A stretch of DNA of 23,724 nucleotides from Saccoglossus kowalevskii (taxonomy: Eukaryota; Hemichordata; Enteropneusta; Harrimaniidae), in contig NW_003120923.1 in the NCBI RefSeq assembly GCF_000003605.2, positions 499,434-523,157 on the forward strand. Reading direction: 5' to 3'. The notes beneath the pieces were generated by a model. The model was not told the origin of the DNA. It was given only the letters and a program-made list of their open reading frames with translations, and did not search any database. Below are positions 9,701 through 20,362 of this stretch, one piece after another. Each line of letters begins with the position of its first letter. Position 1 is the stretch's first letter. Made by a program: the position numbers and the translations under genes.

Positions 9701-10321
9701 GTGATGCGGCAGAGCAGTGATGTGATTGGTCGTTGCCTTCATGGTCTTCAGACTTTGCAATTTGCATATATCATCCGGGAGATTTGCGATGTCGTTGTTG
9801 CTGACATTCAGTGACGTCAGGCTGATCAGGTCGCCGATGAAAGAAGGCAATGTTTTTATTTTGTTGTGGCTGATGTCGAAAATTTTTAACTGACGGAGAT
9901 TCGAGATTTGTTCAGAAACGGTAGTAATGCGGTTGTTGGATAGGTGTAGCTCGGTGAGGGCGCTGGCTTGGCAAATTTCGACGGGAAATTGTTTGAAATT
10001 ATTCCAGCCAAGAGACACTTTAGTCAATTTAGTCAAGTCCCCTACGCGTCTGGGAAGATCTCGTAACATGTTCCCTGCTAGATCCAGCGTTTCGAGTCTA
10101 ACCAATTTGCACAGAACGATGGGGAATTCTTTAAACTGGTTGTTGCTGCATTTGAAAACTTCCATATCCTGCTTGTCACCGAGTTCTATCGGAAGTGACT
10201 TCAGCATATTCACGCTCAAATTCAATATTTTAATTCCCGGTTTGTTTATTAAATACGGCTGCAAAGTGTACAAACTACCGCGACTTAAATCTAGCTCTGA
10301 TCCCATCTCTCTATCCGCCAT
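3417..10321 (-). CDS. PIDD1: PIDD1-like gene: LRR-ZU5-ZU5-UPA-death domain protein (nine-exon model)
   Basis: Model: join of 10321-9508, 8895-8702, 7889-7590, 7439-7257, 6484-6171, 5931-5406, 4931-4871, 4372-4085 and 3775-3417 on the minus strand. Intron phases in order are 1, 0, 0, 0, 2, 0, 1, 1. The coding total is 3039 nt, or 1012 residues plus stop; human PIDD1 is about 910. Domains: leucine-rich repeats about 30-245, ZU5-A about 325-455 with a His-Phe-Ser cleavage motif at 447-449, ZU5-B about 455-610, UPA about 615-760, death domain about 806-893, and a basic tail to 1012. In mammals PIDD1 is a cytoplasmic and centrosome-associated scaffold that self-cleaves and assembles the PIDDosome with RAIDD and caspase-2, or signals to NF-kB through RIP1 and NEMO. 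The order of all five domains plus the HFS site makes PIDD1 the best call. UNC5 and ankyrin proteins share ZU5-UPA-DD but lack this LRR array. Confidence 0.9.
4085..4372 (-). CDS. PIDD1: PIDD1-like exon 8: death domain
   Basis: It encodes about residues 798-893. The death-domain signature is clear: GRDWKRLARRLGLSDPEID (helices 1-2 with the conserved Trp), then ESDHSRDTREQIHQMFQKW, then NKATVNMLLDALEEEEIRNL and the end of helix 6. In PIDD1 this domain assembles with the RAIDD death domain into the PIDDosome core. The acceptor is either TTTAATAG (exon start 4372) or TCATATTTAG (start 4348); both give the same phase and differ by eight residues. The donor is weak: CTTG|GTCTAA (end 4085) or CTAA|GTACTA (end 4079), again phase-equivalent, changing only two residues. 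Confidence 0.9.
4373..5405 (-). other. Introns on both sides of the inferred exon 7
   Basis: About 1.0 kb of AT-rich sequence between the UPA and death-domain exons, apart from the inferred 61-nt exon at 4871-4931. An AGAGGGCGC motif is present on the minus strand at 5270-5278. No other coding exon is apparent. Confidence 0.5.
4871..4931 (-). CDS. PIDD1: PIDD1-like exon 7 (inferred small linker exon)
   Basis: This exon is a deduction. The exon 6 donor leaves phase 0, while both plausible acceptors of the death-domain exon need phase 1, so an exon of 3n+1 nt must lie between them. A 61-nt stretch fits: acceptor TTCACCAGACAG, an open frame FIVAYSPLYANRDRDYTCFS plus one base, and a strong donor CTCAG|GTGAATT. 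It closes both phases exactly. The 20 residues show no motif and would be a UPA-DD linker. A second strong donor in the same intron (CCGG|GTAAGTC, exon end at 4978) gave no open exon of the right phase. Confidence 0.5.
5406..5931 (-). CDS. PIDD1: PIDD1-like exon 6: UPA domain
   Basis: 526 nt, between acceptor CCATTTACAG (phase 2, completing an Arg codon) and donor CCAAAG|GTACTAG (phase 0). It encodes residues 603-777. It starts STCRYTTIIADPEVNV, the position of the second cleavage motif, and then gives the UPA domain: KIVNMVLLQNVRNPHILYVD, a helix with SLFSRLLQIGYETRG, an acidic EGEKIALDIGGEH segment, then NLTFYSRRDNHVKVHVSL. UPA domains pack against ZU5 in UNC5 and PIDD1 and mediate protein contacts. 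The ORF continues past the donor to a stop within a few codons. Confidence 0.9.
6171..6484 (-). CDS. PIDD1: PIDD1-like exon 5: second ZU5 domain
   Basis: 314 nt, starting in phase 0 after CTATTTCTAG and ending in phase 2 at CCGAG|GTGAGAT. It encodes residues 498-601 and two bases of 602. Sequence such as NGTSSKPITLSLQVPE, then VIMDHNDDNWCDVTDDVIYG and GKSITFKHKLP, follows the strand order of ZU5: a 'good prospects' strand with a conserved Pro, an x-W-x-D/x-V turn, then the closing strand. It is weaker than ZU5-A, as is usual for the second ZU5 of PIDD1. The exon boundary falls right at the place where human PIDD1 carries its second HFS site. Confidence 0.85.
6485..7256 (-). other. PIDD1-like intron 4
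   Basis: A 772-nt AT-rich intron. It contains one AGAGGGCGC motif at 6810-6818 (see findings). No coding potential or RNA gene is seen. Confidence 0.6.
7257..7439 (-). CDS. PIDD1: PIDD1-like exon 4: end of ZU5-A with HFS autoproteolysis motif, start of ZU5-B
   Basis: 183 nt, phase 0 at both ends, between acceptor GATTTTTAG and donor ATGGAG|GTATTT. It is open in this frame over its whole length and encodes residues 437-497. It opens with EGDVIKAEVEHFSGLLAVSK, which is the closing strand of a ZU5 domain. His447-Phe448-Ser449 (codons at 7409-7401) match the PIDD1 self-cleavage motif, in which the Ser attacks the Phe-Ser peptide bond. Human PIDD1 cleaves at Ser446, an almost identical position. 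The rest (VSCVDDDISVDLKAPRDTET) begins the second ZU5 domain. Confidence 0.9.
7590..7889 (-). CDS. PIDD1: PIDD1-like exon 3: first ZU5 domain (core)
   Basis: 300 nt, phase 0 at both ends, between acceptor TTGCTTCAG and donor TGGCAG|GTGAGG. It encodes residues 337-436. The hallmarks of ZU5 are clear: MKFEIPPNAV near the start (the conserved P-x-G/N-A segment), then FLELSPDGLRFQEPIIFTLKYP and, at the end, GTWSDLKTWQ. These are the residues that pack the beta-sandwich of this domain in UNC5, ankyrin and PIDD1. The domain continues into exon 4, which supplies its last strand and the HFS motif. Confidence 0.93.
7898..8701 (-). other. PIDD1-like intron 2
   Basis: An intron of about 0.8 kb (8701 down to 7890) between the linker exon and the first ZU5 exon. 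A 123-codon open frame runs on the opposite strand at 8347-8718. It begins with GTG, overlaps the exon 2 donor and has no recognisable domain, so I do not treat it as a gene. Nothing else is seen. Confidence 0.6.
8702..8895 (-). CDS. PIDD1: PIDD1-like exon 2: LRR to ZU5 linker
   Basis: 194 nt between acceptor CATTGCAG and donor GAA|GTACGTAC. It begins in phase 1, matching exon 1, and ends in phase 0. It encodes about residues 272-336. The first half is polar and low in hydrophobics (KDDDINNNAGPTKQRKLSLS), consistent with a flexible linker. The second half (YALNLDLSQDGIFNFIIKPD) looks like a beta-strand lead-in to the ZU5 fold. The call depends on the phase match and position; the sequence alone would not identify it. 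Confidence 0.75.
8896..9507 (-). other. PIDD1-like intron 1
   Basis: A 612-nt intron, GTGAGAT to CATTGCAG on the minus strand. Several 60-90 codon frames cross it on both strands, but none has a domain or splice support. Nothing else is seen. Confidence 0.6.
9508..10321 (-). CDS. PIDD1: PIDD1-like exon 1: start codon and entire leucine-rich repeat array
   Basis: 814 nt from the ATG at 10321 (context CAAGATGG, in the sequence MADREMGSELDL) to a donor reading ACAA|GTGAGAT; it ends in phase 1. It encodes residues 1-271. About eight to nine repeats of roughly 23 residues fit the pattern LxxLxLxxNxLxxLPxxI, for example LETLDLAGNMLRDLP, LTELHLSNNRIT and LTSLNVSNNDIANLP. The array is capped by NPLEDPPIDICQQG-x-AAIKTY, a typical last-repeat motif of cytoplasmic SHOC2/PIDD-type LRR proteins. 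There is no signal peptide, which fits a cytoplasmic protein. In PIDD1 the LRR half is released by autoproteolysis and can restrain the C-terminal fragment. The whole array in one uninterrupted exon is notable. Confidence 0.93.
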
Positions 10322-10365
10322 CTTGTTTACAACTCGTCACCTAAAACTTAAAACAGAATAATTAA

Positions 10366-10411
10366 TTCACCTGTACTGTGCGATTCAATTGAGTTTATAT
10401 GTATCGATATC
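10366..10411 (-). promoter_or_regulatory. Possible TATA promoter of the PIDD1-like gene
   Basis: On the minus strand a TATAAA (10399-10394) lies about 75 nt upstream of the start codon, preceded by a TATCGATA motif (10409-10402). About 25 nt downstream is CGCACAGT, a loose initiator-like sequence. Transcription from there would give a short 5' UTR of about 50 nt. An alternative is that TTTTAAGTTTTAG just upstream of the ATG is an acceptor and the 5' UTR is spliced from a distant exon. I cannot choose between the two. Confidence 0.25.
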
Positions 10412-13400
10412 GATCGAATTATTTTATCGCCAAATGTTTTACCATCATACAATGTGTGCACACATACCGCTGTTCGATGGCAACACAATAATTCTACACG
10501 TAATGTTATCAACTGACCTAGTTTTTCAACATATATTACGGCAGTGAAGTAATTATATTTTCCAAATTACCCCCCCCCCCATTCTTTGGACCCAAATAGA
10601 CAGTACATACATAGACTGTCACAATTACTTTATTATCGTTGCCAGTACTCTGACATTGAATCGTGAATAAGTCTGTCAGCTGGAATGTCAAGGGCTCTTA
10701 TAGACGCACTAAATGTGTTATATATTCACAAGAAGTTCAAAGTTTAATTTTGAGCCGTACCTGCACCAATGGCAATAATTCACCGTGGCCAAATCAAAAA
10801 TACTTTTCGTTGTTGTAATCAGGGCTGAAATTCTTTGTTACTGTTACTGTAACATTTATTTTCAAGTGCATTTTAATTCCCTAACTTGAAATTTGGGTTT
10901 CATTACTTTGGAAGTAAAATAATGTGTGTTCATAGCAGACCTTAGACTAAAATGGCCGCCGAGATCTCACTCAAAGTGAGAGCCACGAAACTTGTTTTTG
11001 TTCCTTAACTATTGTTCAATTCTCTCATCCTTTTGCCCACTGTTTCAAATACAATTATTACATACGTCACGTTCACATGGTATGCGATAAATTAAAATAA
11101 TGAAGTGAATAAGTAATGCGTTTATAGTACCCTTAACGAATTAAAGGCAGACGACAAATTAGAACTCTCAAAGAAAACGAGCATATTGTGTGCTCCGTAG
11201 AATATACCACTTTGTACACACAATACCTTTTTGTGGTGCTCGTCATCGCGTTCTGTCGCAGTCTTGTTGCAATCTCATTTAGTTGAAACGCTACTTTTAA
11301 TATTACAGAAGATTTCAATTGCCACTTTTTAGTAATTACATCCAGAACAATTCTTACTAAGCTACGCCACTCGTATACATTAAACTTATAAACTGTGGCG
11401 TGATCTGCACAGAAAAAATTCAGGAGGAAATCCAACGGGGATAATGAGAGAGAAAAGAGTATATCAAGGAATATTTTTGTACCACCTCTTCTCCTCGAGT
11501 TAGCCTAATGACGGAACCCAATATATTGGCGATTATATAGAGTCCATCAAACTTTCATGGAAATCGAACAAAGAATGGATTTTTGTTCGTGTTTTTTACA
11601 TTTCACATTTTATTTTTATTTTTATTTTCAGTTGTCTGGATAGTCCACCTTAATATTTCCCCCCCCCCATGTTATGTTAATTCGGTTCCAAAAGGACAAT
11701 TTGGCTCAGTATTAAAAATTTGAGAAACGAGCAAAATTGTAGCTCCTTTTAAAAGATATTTATACCAAAGCTCAATAATAACGAGGAAAGTAACTATTCG
11801 CGTACGTGGAATAATTCGATACTTACACATAGCTCGTAAATTGTAGGTGTCACAATGCTTGTTTCAACACTTTGCTAACACATACTTAACTCTATCACGC
11901 CCTATGATACAGTTCATTGTTCTCCTATCAGTACCAAACAACGACAATATTGATTGCGCCATACTATGGACTGATGAACCTTACCAATAACAAACTAATA
12001 CCACTATATATTGTGTAGGGTCAGATTGAATGTTAATTCCCGGTGATTTGCGGGGTAATAATCATTAATACAGTAATCAAGAGGCAATTAATCTGCTGAT
12101 TGGAGTATATGTGTATGTTACATGCTGTGAAAGCTAAGTTCCACAAATATTACTTACGTGCTGTGGTTTGGTCCTACTTCAGACTAATATCCGGATCTAG
12201 CAAAACTCCTTGTCGCGTAAGCTCATATAGTCTCGAACTTGGGTTAGTTCATGAGTTGGATACGTATACCAAGTGAAACGCATCTAAATTGTTTGAAGTC
12301 ACGATCAAAACTGATTTTACCTTAGCCGCTGTTCTGCTGTATGACGTTTGAGTCGGCTGTTGCATTGCAATGTTGTTAAAGCAAATTTATTTTGCCTGTG
12401 CCGCTCAGTGTCGGTCCACTATTGCAGGGTCGAGTTCCAACCGAGATTTATTTTACCTGCACCGCTCAGCTCAGTGTTAGAGTTGTCCAGTGTCGTCGAC
12501 TCACTTAGGCTTATTACCGCTAAGCGTTGAATTTGTAGATCGTAAATACTAAGTACTATGCCCGTATACACGCGCGTCCAATTTGTTTTTTTCTGTCTCT
12601 TACTACGTAATTCGGAATTACCAAGCGGTCACCTAAAGCTATTTTAAGGAATGGCGCAGCAAAGTCGAAAATTTCGAGTCAGTCATGGTGCTAGCTGTCA
12701 CAAGTTTTGTCCAGCCAAGAGCGCCCTCACTATGATCAATCTCTCAGTCAGGATATGCCTCATTATATAAGGAGTTGGCTGGGGTTTGATGTTATTGTGG
12801 GTTACTCCGGGCGGAATTAGGGGGCAATCAATAACCCGTCTCTCAATGATCCTGCTCCGTGTATTGCTTGAGATATACTACTCATAAATGAAAATACCCA
12901 GGATGTATCCATTTTGCAAGAAACTGTACATCAATGCAATATATGAATAACGACTTATAACAAGTTGGGGGTCACCAGTCTTATTTTCTGGGAATTGGTG
13001 GCTGTAATATTTAGTGGAAAGTCGCCATTATAATTATTTTACCATAGGTTCCTGTGGCAGATATTGTGCAATATCTCATACTCTAGCATAGGCTGACATA
13101 GGCTGAAAAAATCATATATTGTTAATGATGGAGTACTTTTTGTTGTTCTGAATTATTTTGAAAATCTGGGTCAAAAAATGCAACTTTTCTTTAATATTGT
13201 GTTCATGGAATTGTTTTTAAAAATGGCGATTTTCAAGAAATATTAGAACAAGTTTCTCAAAAACTTTACCGTAATAAACAAAATAATGCTATTTCATTGT
13301 ACATTCCAAGCAGCGGTCCAGTGGCAATCTCTCACTTTGTGGTTTTCGATTAAAAAGAACTTTGGTTATTGGCAAGTATATTCAAGTCGGGGTGAGGCGC

Positions 13401-14500
13401 CACCCAAAGTATATGTACGTTCTTCTGAGACGATGACTATGAAACGCCCTTAGTGTCAATATTTGAGACACAATTAGTTACGTTTTTTACCTGAGCTGGG
13501 CGTACAGACGGCGTAAAACTTAAAAGATCAACGCAAACATAACATGATTTTCCGTTCACTGCGAGATCTCGCGTATTGCGTATCGAACTTTTGCCGCATA
13601 TAGTTTAATGTCGGATTGCCGATTTTTACGAGGGGAGTATTGCGTTGAGATACCCTTACTCCATCCAAATTGACCTTCATCAAATGTAAATAGCAGATTA
13701 TTGGGCGTGAAAATATTTTATATTTTCGCGTTCTCGAATCCCATGCGATATTTTAACGTCATTGCGACGCTATGACCTTGGTTTGTTTTATTTTTACGTT
13801 GGATTTCACGCACAACGCATATTATAATATAATATACTAATATATGGCATTCAACTAACTCTTTAAAGTTCCACCTGTCCTGATAATTTCTGATTAAGAA
13901 TTAATTGTTCTCTCTCATGGAGACGCACTACTTTTTTTCTGACACTTGCAAACGGTGTATCTAATGCGACCAGGTCGTCCAAATCGGACGGGGAATGTGG
14001 CTCACTTTATTCGCATTAATCACCTAGTTAAAGAGACATTTATGGTGCCTTGTAATCAGCCAAGGGGCTACCAAGGCCAGAATCCAATCAGTTCTACTAT
14101 CAAAGGGCTTTGTAGTCAAAGTTGAAATGCTGAAACACTGAGGTCACATTATTACAATCATAGTTCGGAATCTAATTTTATTCAACTTGAACATGTCACA
14201 GAAACTTGAACGATCCGAATAATCACACCAAGATTGGGCATGATCGAAACAAAGTTTAGCATTCACACTCAACCCACTGCATGTCACGGCTGGTGGAATC
14301 TAGATTGTTGCGTTCACAATATTCAGCCACGGTCACGGAAACCTCCGATGTAGGTATATCGGAGATCGGTGGTTTTTAGGCCACGGCTCTCGGGCAGGTT
14401 GTAGTACGGCTACTCGCGTATTTGTCAGGGGGGTACACCAGTAGGCCGTACATTAAAAGCGACCATACCCTTCACCTACATACGATGTTAATCACGCCGA
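10412..14500. other. Intergenic region, first part: no gene seen
   Basis: About 4 kb of AT-rich DNA without a convincing coding exon, RNA gene or complete mobile element on either strand. It holds poly-C runs (10570-10580 and 11659-11668), an imperfect tandem repeat at 12313-12475, an AGAGGGCGC-like motif at 12721-12729 and a 12-nt palindrome at 13561-13572. A 100-codon minus-strand frame at 11133-11435 has no recognisable features. Confidence 0.55.
12313..12475. repeat. Imperfect tandem repeat, two to three units
   Basis: The segments starting at 12385 and 12446 share ATTTATTTTRCCTGYRCCGCTCAG and a following CAGTGT, 61 bp apart, with only a few differences. A more diverged relative starts near 12314 (ATTTTACCTTAGCCGCTGTTC). 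This looks like an old local duplication or minisatellite remnant. No coding role is apparent. Confidence 0.55.
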
Positions 14501-14649
14501 GCCACTAATGTCTGTGGCGAATGTTTTATTTGGGCTTGCACCTTATTTGTATTCCCCTTGCTCAGCTACTACGACAATGGCTCATGGAGCTCCACGCGTT
14601 GCGCATAATACAAATACACAGTTAGACTTTTTCGTCACGTTTTCTCTCC

Positions 14650-14981
14650 TATCCTCGGGGGCGGACATCCGGGCATTTTATACCGCCTGGCAACCCTCGC
14701 GGTGAAAACAAAGACCAAAAACTCGCAGAAAACGGTACTTTGCGATGGTTGTTGAGATTCCCCTGAACAGTGTAAAACAAGATTAGTCCTATGTGTGTAA
14801 CATATATGAATTTGGTTATTCAGAATTACTTCAAAGTTGAGTTTGTGTTGTTTTCTCGAGTTTTCACCTGCTCCACCGGCGTTCCACAGCAGCGCGCACA
14901 AAGCCCATAGAAATACGTGGTACAGTGGTGCGCGTCTTAGCAACGTAGAACGTCCGTGACGTAGCTCCGCCCCCGAGGATA
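14650..14981. promoter_or_regulatory. GC-box inverted repeat, possible promoter or CpG-rich control region
   Basis: The 16-mer TATCCTCGGGGGCGGA at 14650-14665 recurs as a perfect reverse complement at 14966-14981. Each copy contains the GGGGCGG core recognised by Sp1/KLF-type factors. Between and around them the DNA is richer in G+C and CpG than its surroundings, with TGACGT (CRE-like) at 14957-14962. On the minus strand a good donor (GGAGCAG|GTGAAAAC, exon end about 14868) follows this block. The block could therefore be a distal 5' UTR exon for the PIDD1-like gene, but nothing proves it. Confidence 0.35.
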
Positions 14982-16600
14982 CCGAGTCTAAATTTCAACC
15001 TTATACTAGAAAATAAACAATGAAGAATAGGCACCTTGCTGATTTTACACTTTGAGAGTAAACACTTCGCAAGGGTCTGCACTAATTGCTGAGTACGAAT
15101 CACATTAACCCGTCAATATGCTGTAATCGTCAGTGAGTCTATTTTACTATAATTGTTAATTGTCAGAATACGTTATTTTGATTTTCTACTACGTATGGTT
15201 GTTCGTTCCGGAGCCTGGTCACGTTCGTGTGTGTACAGATGTGGTACGATGCAGGTGTATCATACAACGTGATTCGTATATAACTGAACATTGAAGGCTA
15301 TATGTATTATCTTCTTCATTAAACTGAAGCCATTCGGATACTGGAAAGGTAAAACTAGTTACTAGTGTCACTCGACAGATTTTTGGGTATCAAAATTGCA
15401 TTTTTGCAATTATACTGTTATGCTATTATATCCCGATTTATGCTCGGTGGCATATTTTTTGTTGCTAGGAATTCAAATATTGTTGAAACAACTCCTAGCA
15501 ATTAATAATTAGTAAAACAAAAATAAGTGAATGAATTAACAAAGATATTATTTTAATCAGATTGATACAATGGGGAGTTCTCTCTCATAATGAATTGCAC
15601 ATATGCTCATTAGTGACACTTTTGATTTGTATGGTGCTCTCAGCTTCTTTCTTCTCACTTTCTTCTGTGGTGCATAAAATACAAGTGCGTTACAGAATGA
15701 CAATTTCAGTATGTTTACGCAGTTCACGCCTTTTTAAACATCACTACTTTCGGGCATGGAGGTAAAGCAAAGACAATTTCTTCTCTAATGTCGTTGATGC
15801 ATATAGGTCTTCTAACAGGTCGACGGGGTTGTAAATGTATTGTACTGAGAGCGCCACCACATGATACTCTTAGGGGAGGCTGTAATTCCGGACGGACGTC
15901 TTGTAGGTAAACAATTGCGGAGCAGTTTGAGATAAATTGTCATATACCAGTTGCACAGAATACACGTACACCTTATTATGAAAATACCGCTGTACGAATC
16001 GGAAGCTTTCAATCCAACCCCGGGGATCAAACGCCATGGGGGCGTTCAAAAAGTTAATGAGCGGTGGTCACGTGACAAATAAATCGATCACACGCACGTA
16101 AGAATGCCATATGATTTACTCATTGAGATGACAAAAGCCCCTAACACAAAATAAAAAGGGCTAGGTCGTGTTACGTTCAATTGGTTCATTCAGGAACTAG
16201 TGACCCACGCAAATGTGCACACTGCAACGTAGTACGTTCCAAGTGGCGTTTGTTGCCGTGGAATGCGGAAAGAAAGCCGCAACAATGAGCGACTAGGGAT
16301 ATTTTAAGAGTGTCGAGTCCTGCCATGTTAATTCCCGACGATGTTTAGGATAATTCGTTAATCATGTGTCTCGCATTGCTTTGCAGTACGCCGATCAGTA
16401 TAATATTTAGTATCATTACAGAATGGAATAACAGTCATGTCTTTGTGCTGGGTCGGGTGTGTCGGAATTCTTTCTCAAGGTGTCAGACATACCTGTGTCA
16501 TATTATAAAATAAAACAAAACACACACCCGGAGACACTAATTCTTCAGCTCCTCGAACACCCACTTTCTTGACTGCAAGTATTGCATTCAAGTTGTGTGC
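14982..16600. other. Intergenic region, second part: no gene seen
   Basis: No supported coding exon. The visible item is a perfect GTCACGTGAC palindrome at 16067-16076, an E-box of the type bound by USF/TFE/MITF factors, with a small ACGCC/GGCGT inverted repeat about 25 bp upstream. Short open frames here look random. Confidence 0.5.
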
Positions 16601-16607
16601 TGCCAGT

Positions 16608-16735
<128 letters not shown>

Positions 16736-17029
16736 TCGGCCAACTAGTACATGTCTACAATCCAGCACTCGTCATGGCCCGACTCATACCGTGATCCTTC
16801 AACTCACTTGTAGCGCCGACTGCAGAAGTTCACTTTAGAATACTTAGCTAAATATGAGATTAATAAAACTGTGAAGATAGATCAATCGCCGTTGGTGTTT
16901 TATGAGTAAATATTGGAAGTTTTTAATGTTTCAAATTTGTGCGGGCATATGCAAATCAGCCTGTGAGCAATTGCGGCCTATAGGGGGATGCTACTATTGC
17001 CGGGTAATTGATTGACACACATGCTCAAC

Positions 17030-17104
17030 ACCACACCCATTGCTTTGAGGACGGCCATTTTGGATTGTGTCGGTTAGCTTGTGTGTACTGCTATTCAACC
17101 GCCG
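17030..17104 (+). promoter_or_regulatory. Probable noncoding first exon and start region of the ERM gene
   Basis: A strong donor (CAACCGCCG|GTAAGTTT, exon end 17104) follows a short GC-richer stretch. GGCCATTTTGG at about 17053 matches the YY1 core GCCATNTT, which is common around TATA-less start sites. The next good acceptor is at 17511, upstream of the ATG exon, so this would be a separate 5' UTR exon. The start site itself is inferred. No TATA box is obvious. Confidence 0.4.
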
Positions 17105-17402
17105 GTAAGTTTACTTTGCAGCTTCGCCTTGTCTTTAATTGCCAATTTTGTTATAGCATACGACTTGTACTATGCAATGATTGAAGTTATAATTGTCAAA
17201 GGTTCAAATAAGTACATAGAACTCGTCAGTCGCGTACTTTGCAGTCATCAGCCTTTGCCAGTAACTCGTTGAGGGGCGGTCATCCTGGTCGACCTCACCC
17301 ATATTTTAATGTAGCGGGGTTTAGTCATACACTTGACTTTTCATTAAAACGACCCCGCCTAGATTGATTATTCTCGCATACTTCCCTTAATTATTAAAAA
17401 CA

Positions 17403-17453
17403 TAAGTTGTTGGTGCCTCTCAGGCTCTGTTAAATCGCAAGACCAACAACTTA
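17403..17453. repeat. 12-bp perfect inverted repeat in the 5' UTR intron
   Basis: TAAGTTGTTGGT at 17403-17414 pairs perfectly with ACCAACAACTTA at 17442-17453, across a 27-nt loop. It sits in the presumed intron between the noncoding exon and the ATG exon of the ERM gene. It could be a hairpin in the pre-mRNA or a paired factor-binding site. The stem is too short for a typical microRNA precursor. Confidence 0.6.
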
Positions 17454-17511
17454 ACTTGTTTTGCCGTGATCTAAAATTCTCAGTCTATCACCTTTTCCAC
17501 CATTCGTGCAG

Positions 17512-17612
17512 GTAGCCAAGATTTTGAGACACCGTACCGGACGGAATCGGAGATATCTCGTACTTTATTATACCGTGGACGACAGTAAACAACCGCCAAG
17601 ATGCCGAAACCT
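17512..17612 (+). CDS. MSN: ERM (ezrin/radixin/moesin) gene, start-codon exon
   Basis: The ATG at 17601-17603 opens MPKP, after which a strong donor (CCT|GTAAGTAT) interrupts the frame in phase 0. Only 12 nt are coding (17601-17612); the rest is 5' UTR, probably starting at the acceptor CCACCATTCGTGCAG (ends 17511). A first coding exon of exactly four codons, followed by the exon at 19745, matches the gene structure known for vertebrate ezrin, radixin and moesin. ERM proteins link the actin cytoskeleton to the plasma membrane through an N-terminal FERM domain and a C-terminal actin-binding tail. Vertebrates have three paralogues and most invertebrates one, so MSN here stands for the single ERM gene. 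Confidence 0.9.
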
Positions 17613-19834
<2,222 letters not shown>

Positions 19835-20191
19835 TAGTGCACCACCTCACCTCACAGAGTATGCCCTCTGAAAAACTGTTGATTCAAAATATTGTGAAAA
19901 AAGTGTCAAGTCAACTATGCCTTTTCTCAATTCGCCTTGCTATATTGAGAAATTATTTCCTGCTGAATGTAAATTTGGAACAGGTTTCCGTTGCACGTTC
20001 ATTTCAGACAGATATGCTGCATGCAGCACCACAGGGCATCTACAGAATTCCTTTCAGTGTTAGTTGTCAGTAAAATACTAATATTGTTTTAGTATGACCT
20101 TTGACCAAGAAAAATCACCTTTACCATAGTACAGGTCAAAGCGCCTTTATTGTAAACTTTATCATTTATATTTATAAAAACACATACGCCA

Positions 20192-20362
20192 TAAAATCTG
20201 TATTAGAACCTGCATACCTAAATATGTCACACCCATTCTTTTTGAACAATTGAGAACCAAAAATTCACCATTTCTCGTATGTGTGGATGCTCTAATAGAA
20301 GCCGTATTCCGTCTTGCATTGTACCATTTTAATAGAAGCCGCTGCTTCTAATACAGATTTTA
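20192..20362. repeat. 171-bp foldback with 17-bp perfect arms
   Basis: TAAAATCTGTATTAGAA at 20192-20208 is repeated as a perfect reverse complement at 20346-20362. Inside, AATAGAAGCCG occurs twice (20294 and 20331). It resembles a second family of short non-autonomous inverted-repeat element. Its right end (…ATTTTACAG at 20357-20365) lies 8 bp from copy B of the other family, and both families have termini of the form CTGTAAAAT. Confidence 0.6.

Noticed and set aside
9590-10361. Plus-strand open frames of 74 and 144 codons opposite the LRR exon
   Set aside because: They are antisense shadows of the clear minus-strand LRR coding sequence and show no domain of their own.
11133-11435. 100-codon minus-strand frame in the intergenic region
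   Set aside because: No recognisable family or splice partner, and length is within chance for this much AT-rich DNA.
14341-14372. Small CTCCGAT/ATCGGAG hairpin, checked as part of an RNA gene
   Set aside because: Only seven base pairs, and I could not fit the surroundings to a tRNA, 5S rRNA or other known RNA.
14635-14943. Minus-strand frame beginning LLRRAPLYHVFLWALCALLW, resembling a signal peptide
   Set aside because: It begins with TTG. No ATG is in frame before an upstream stop, and the apparent hydrophobic start comes from CTG/GCG-rich sequence. The nearby donor is kept only as a possible UTR exon.
14864-15103. 79-codon minus-strand frame across the GC-rich block
   Set aside because: No domain, no paired exon; the composition follows local base content.
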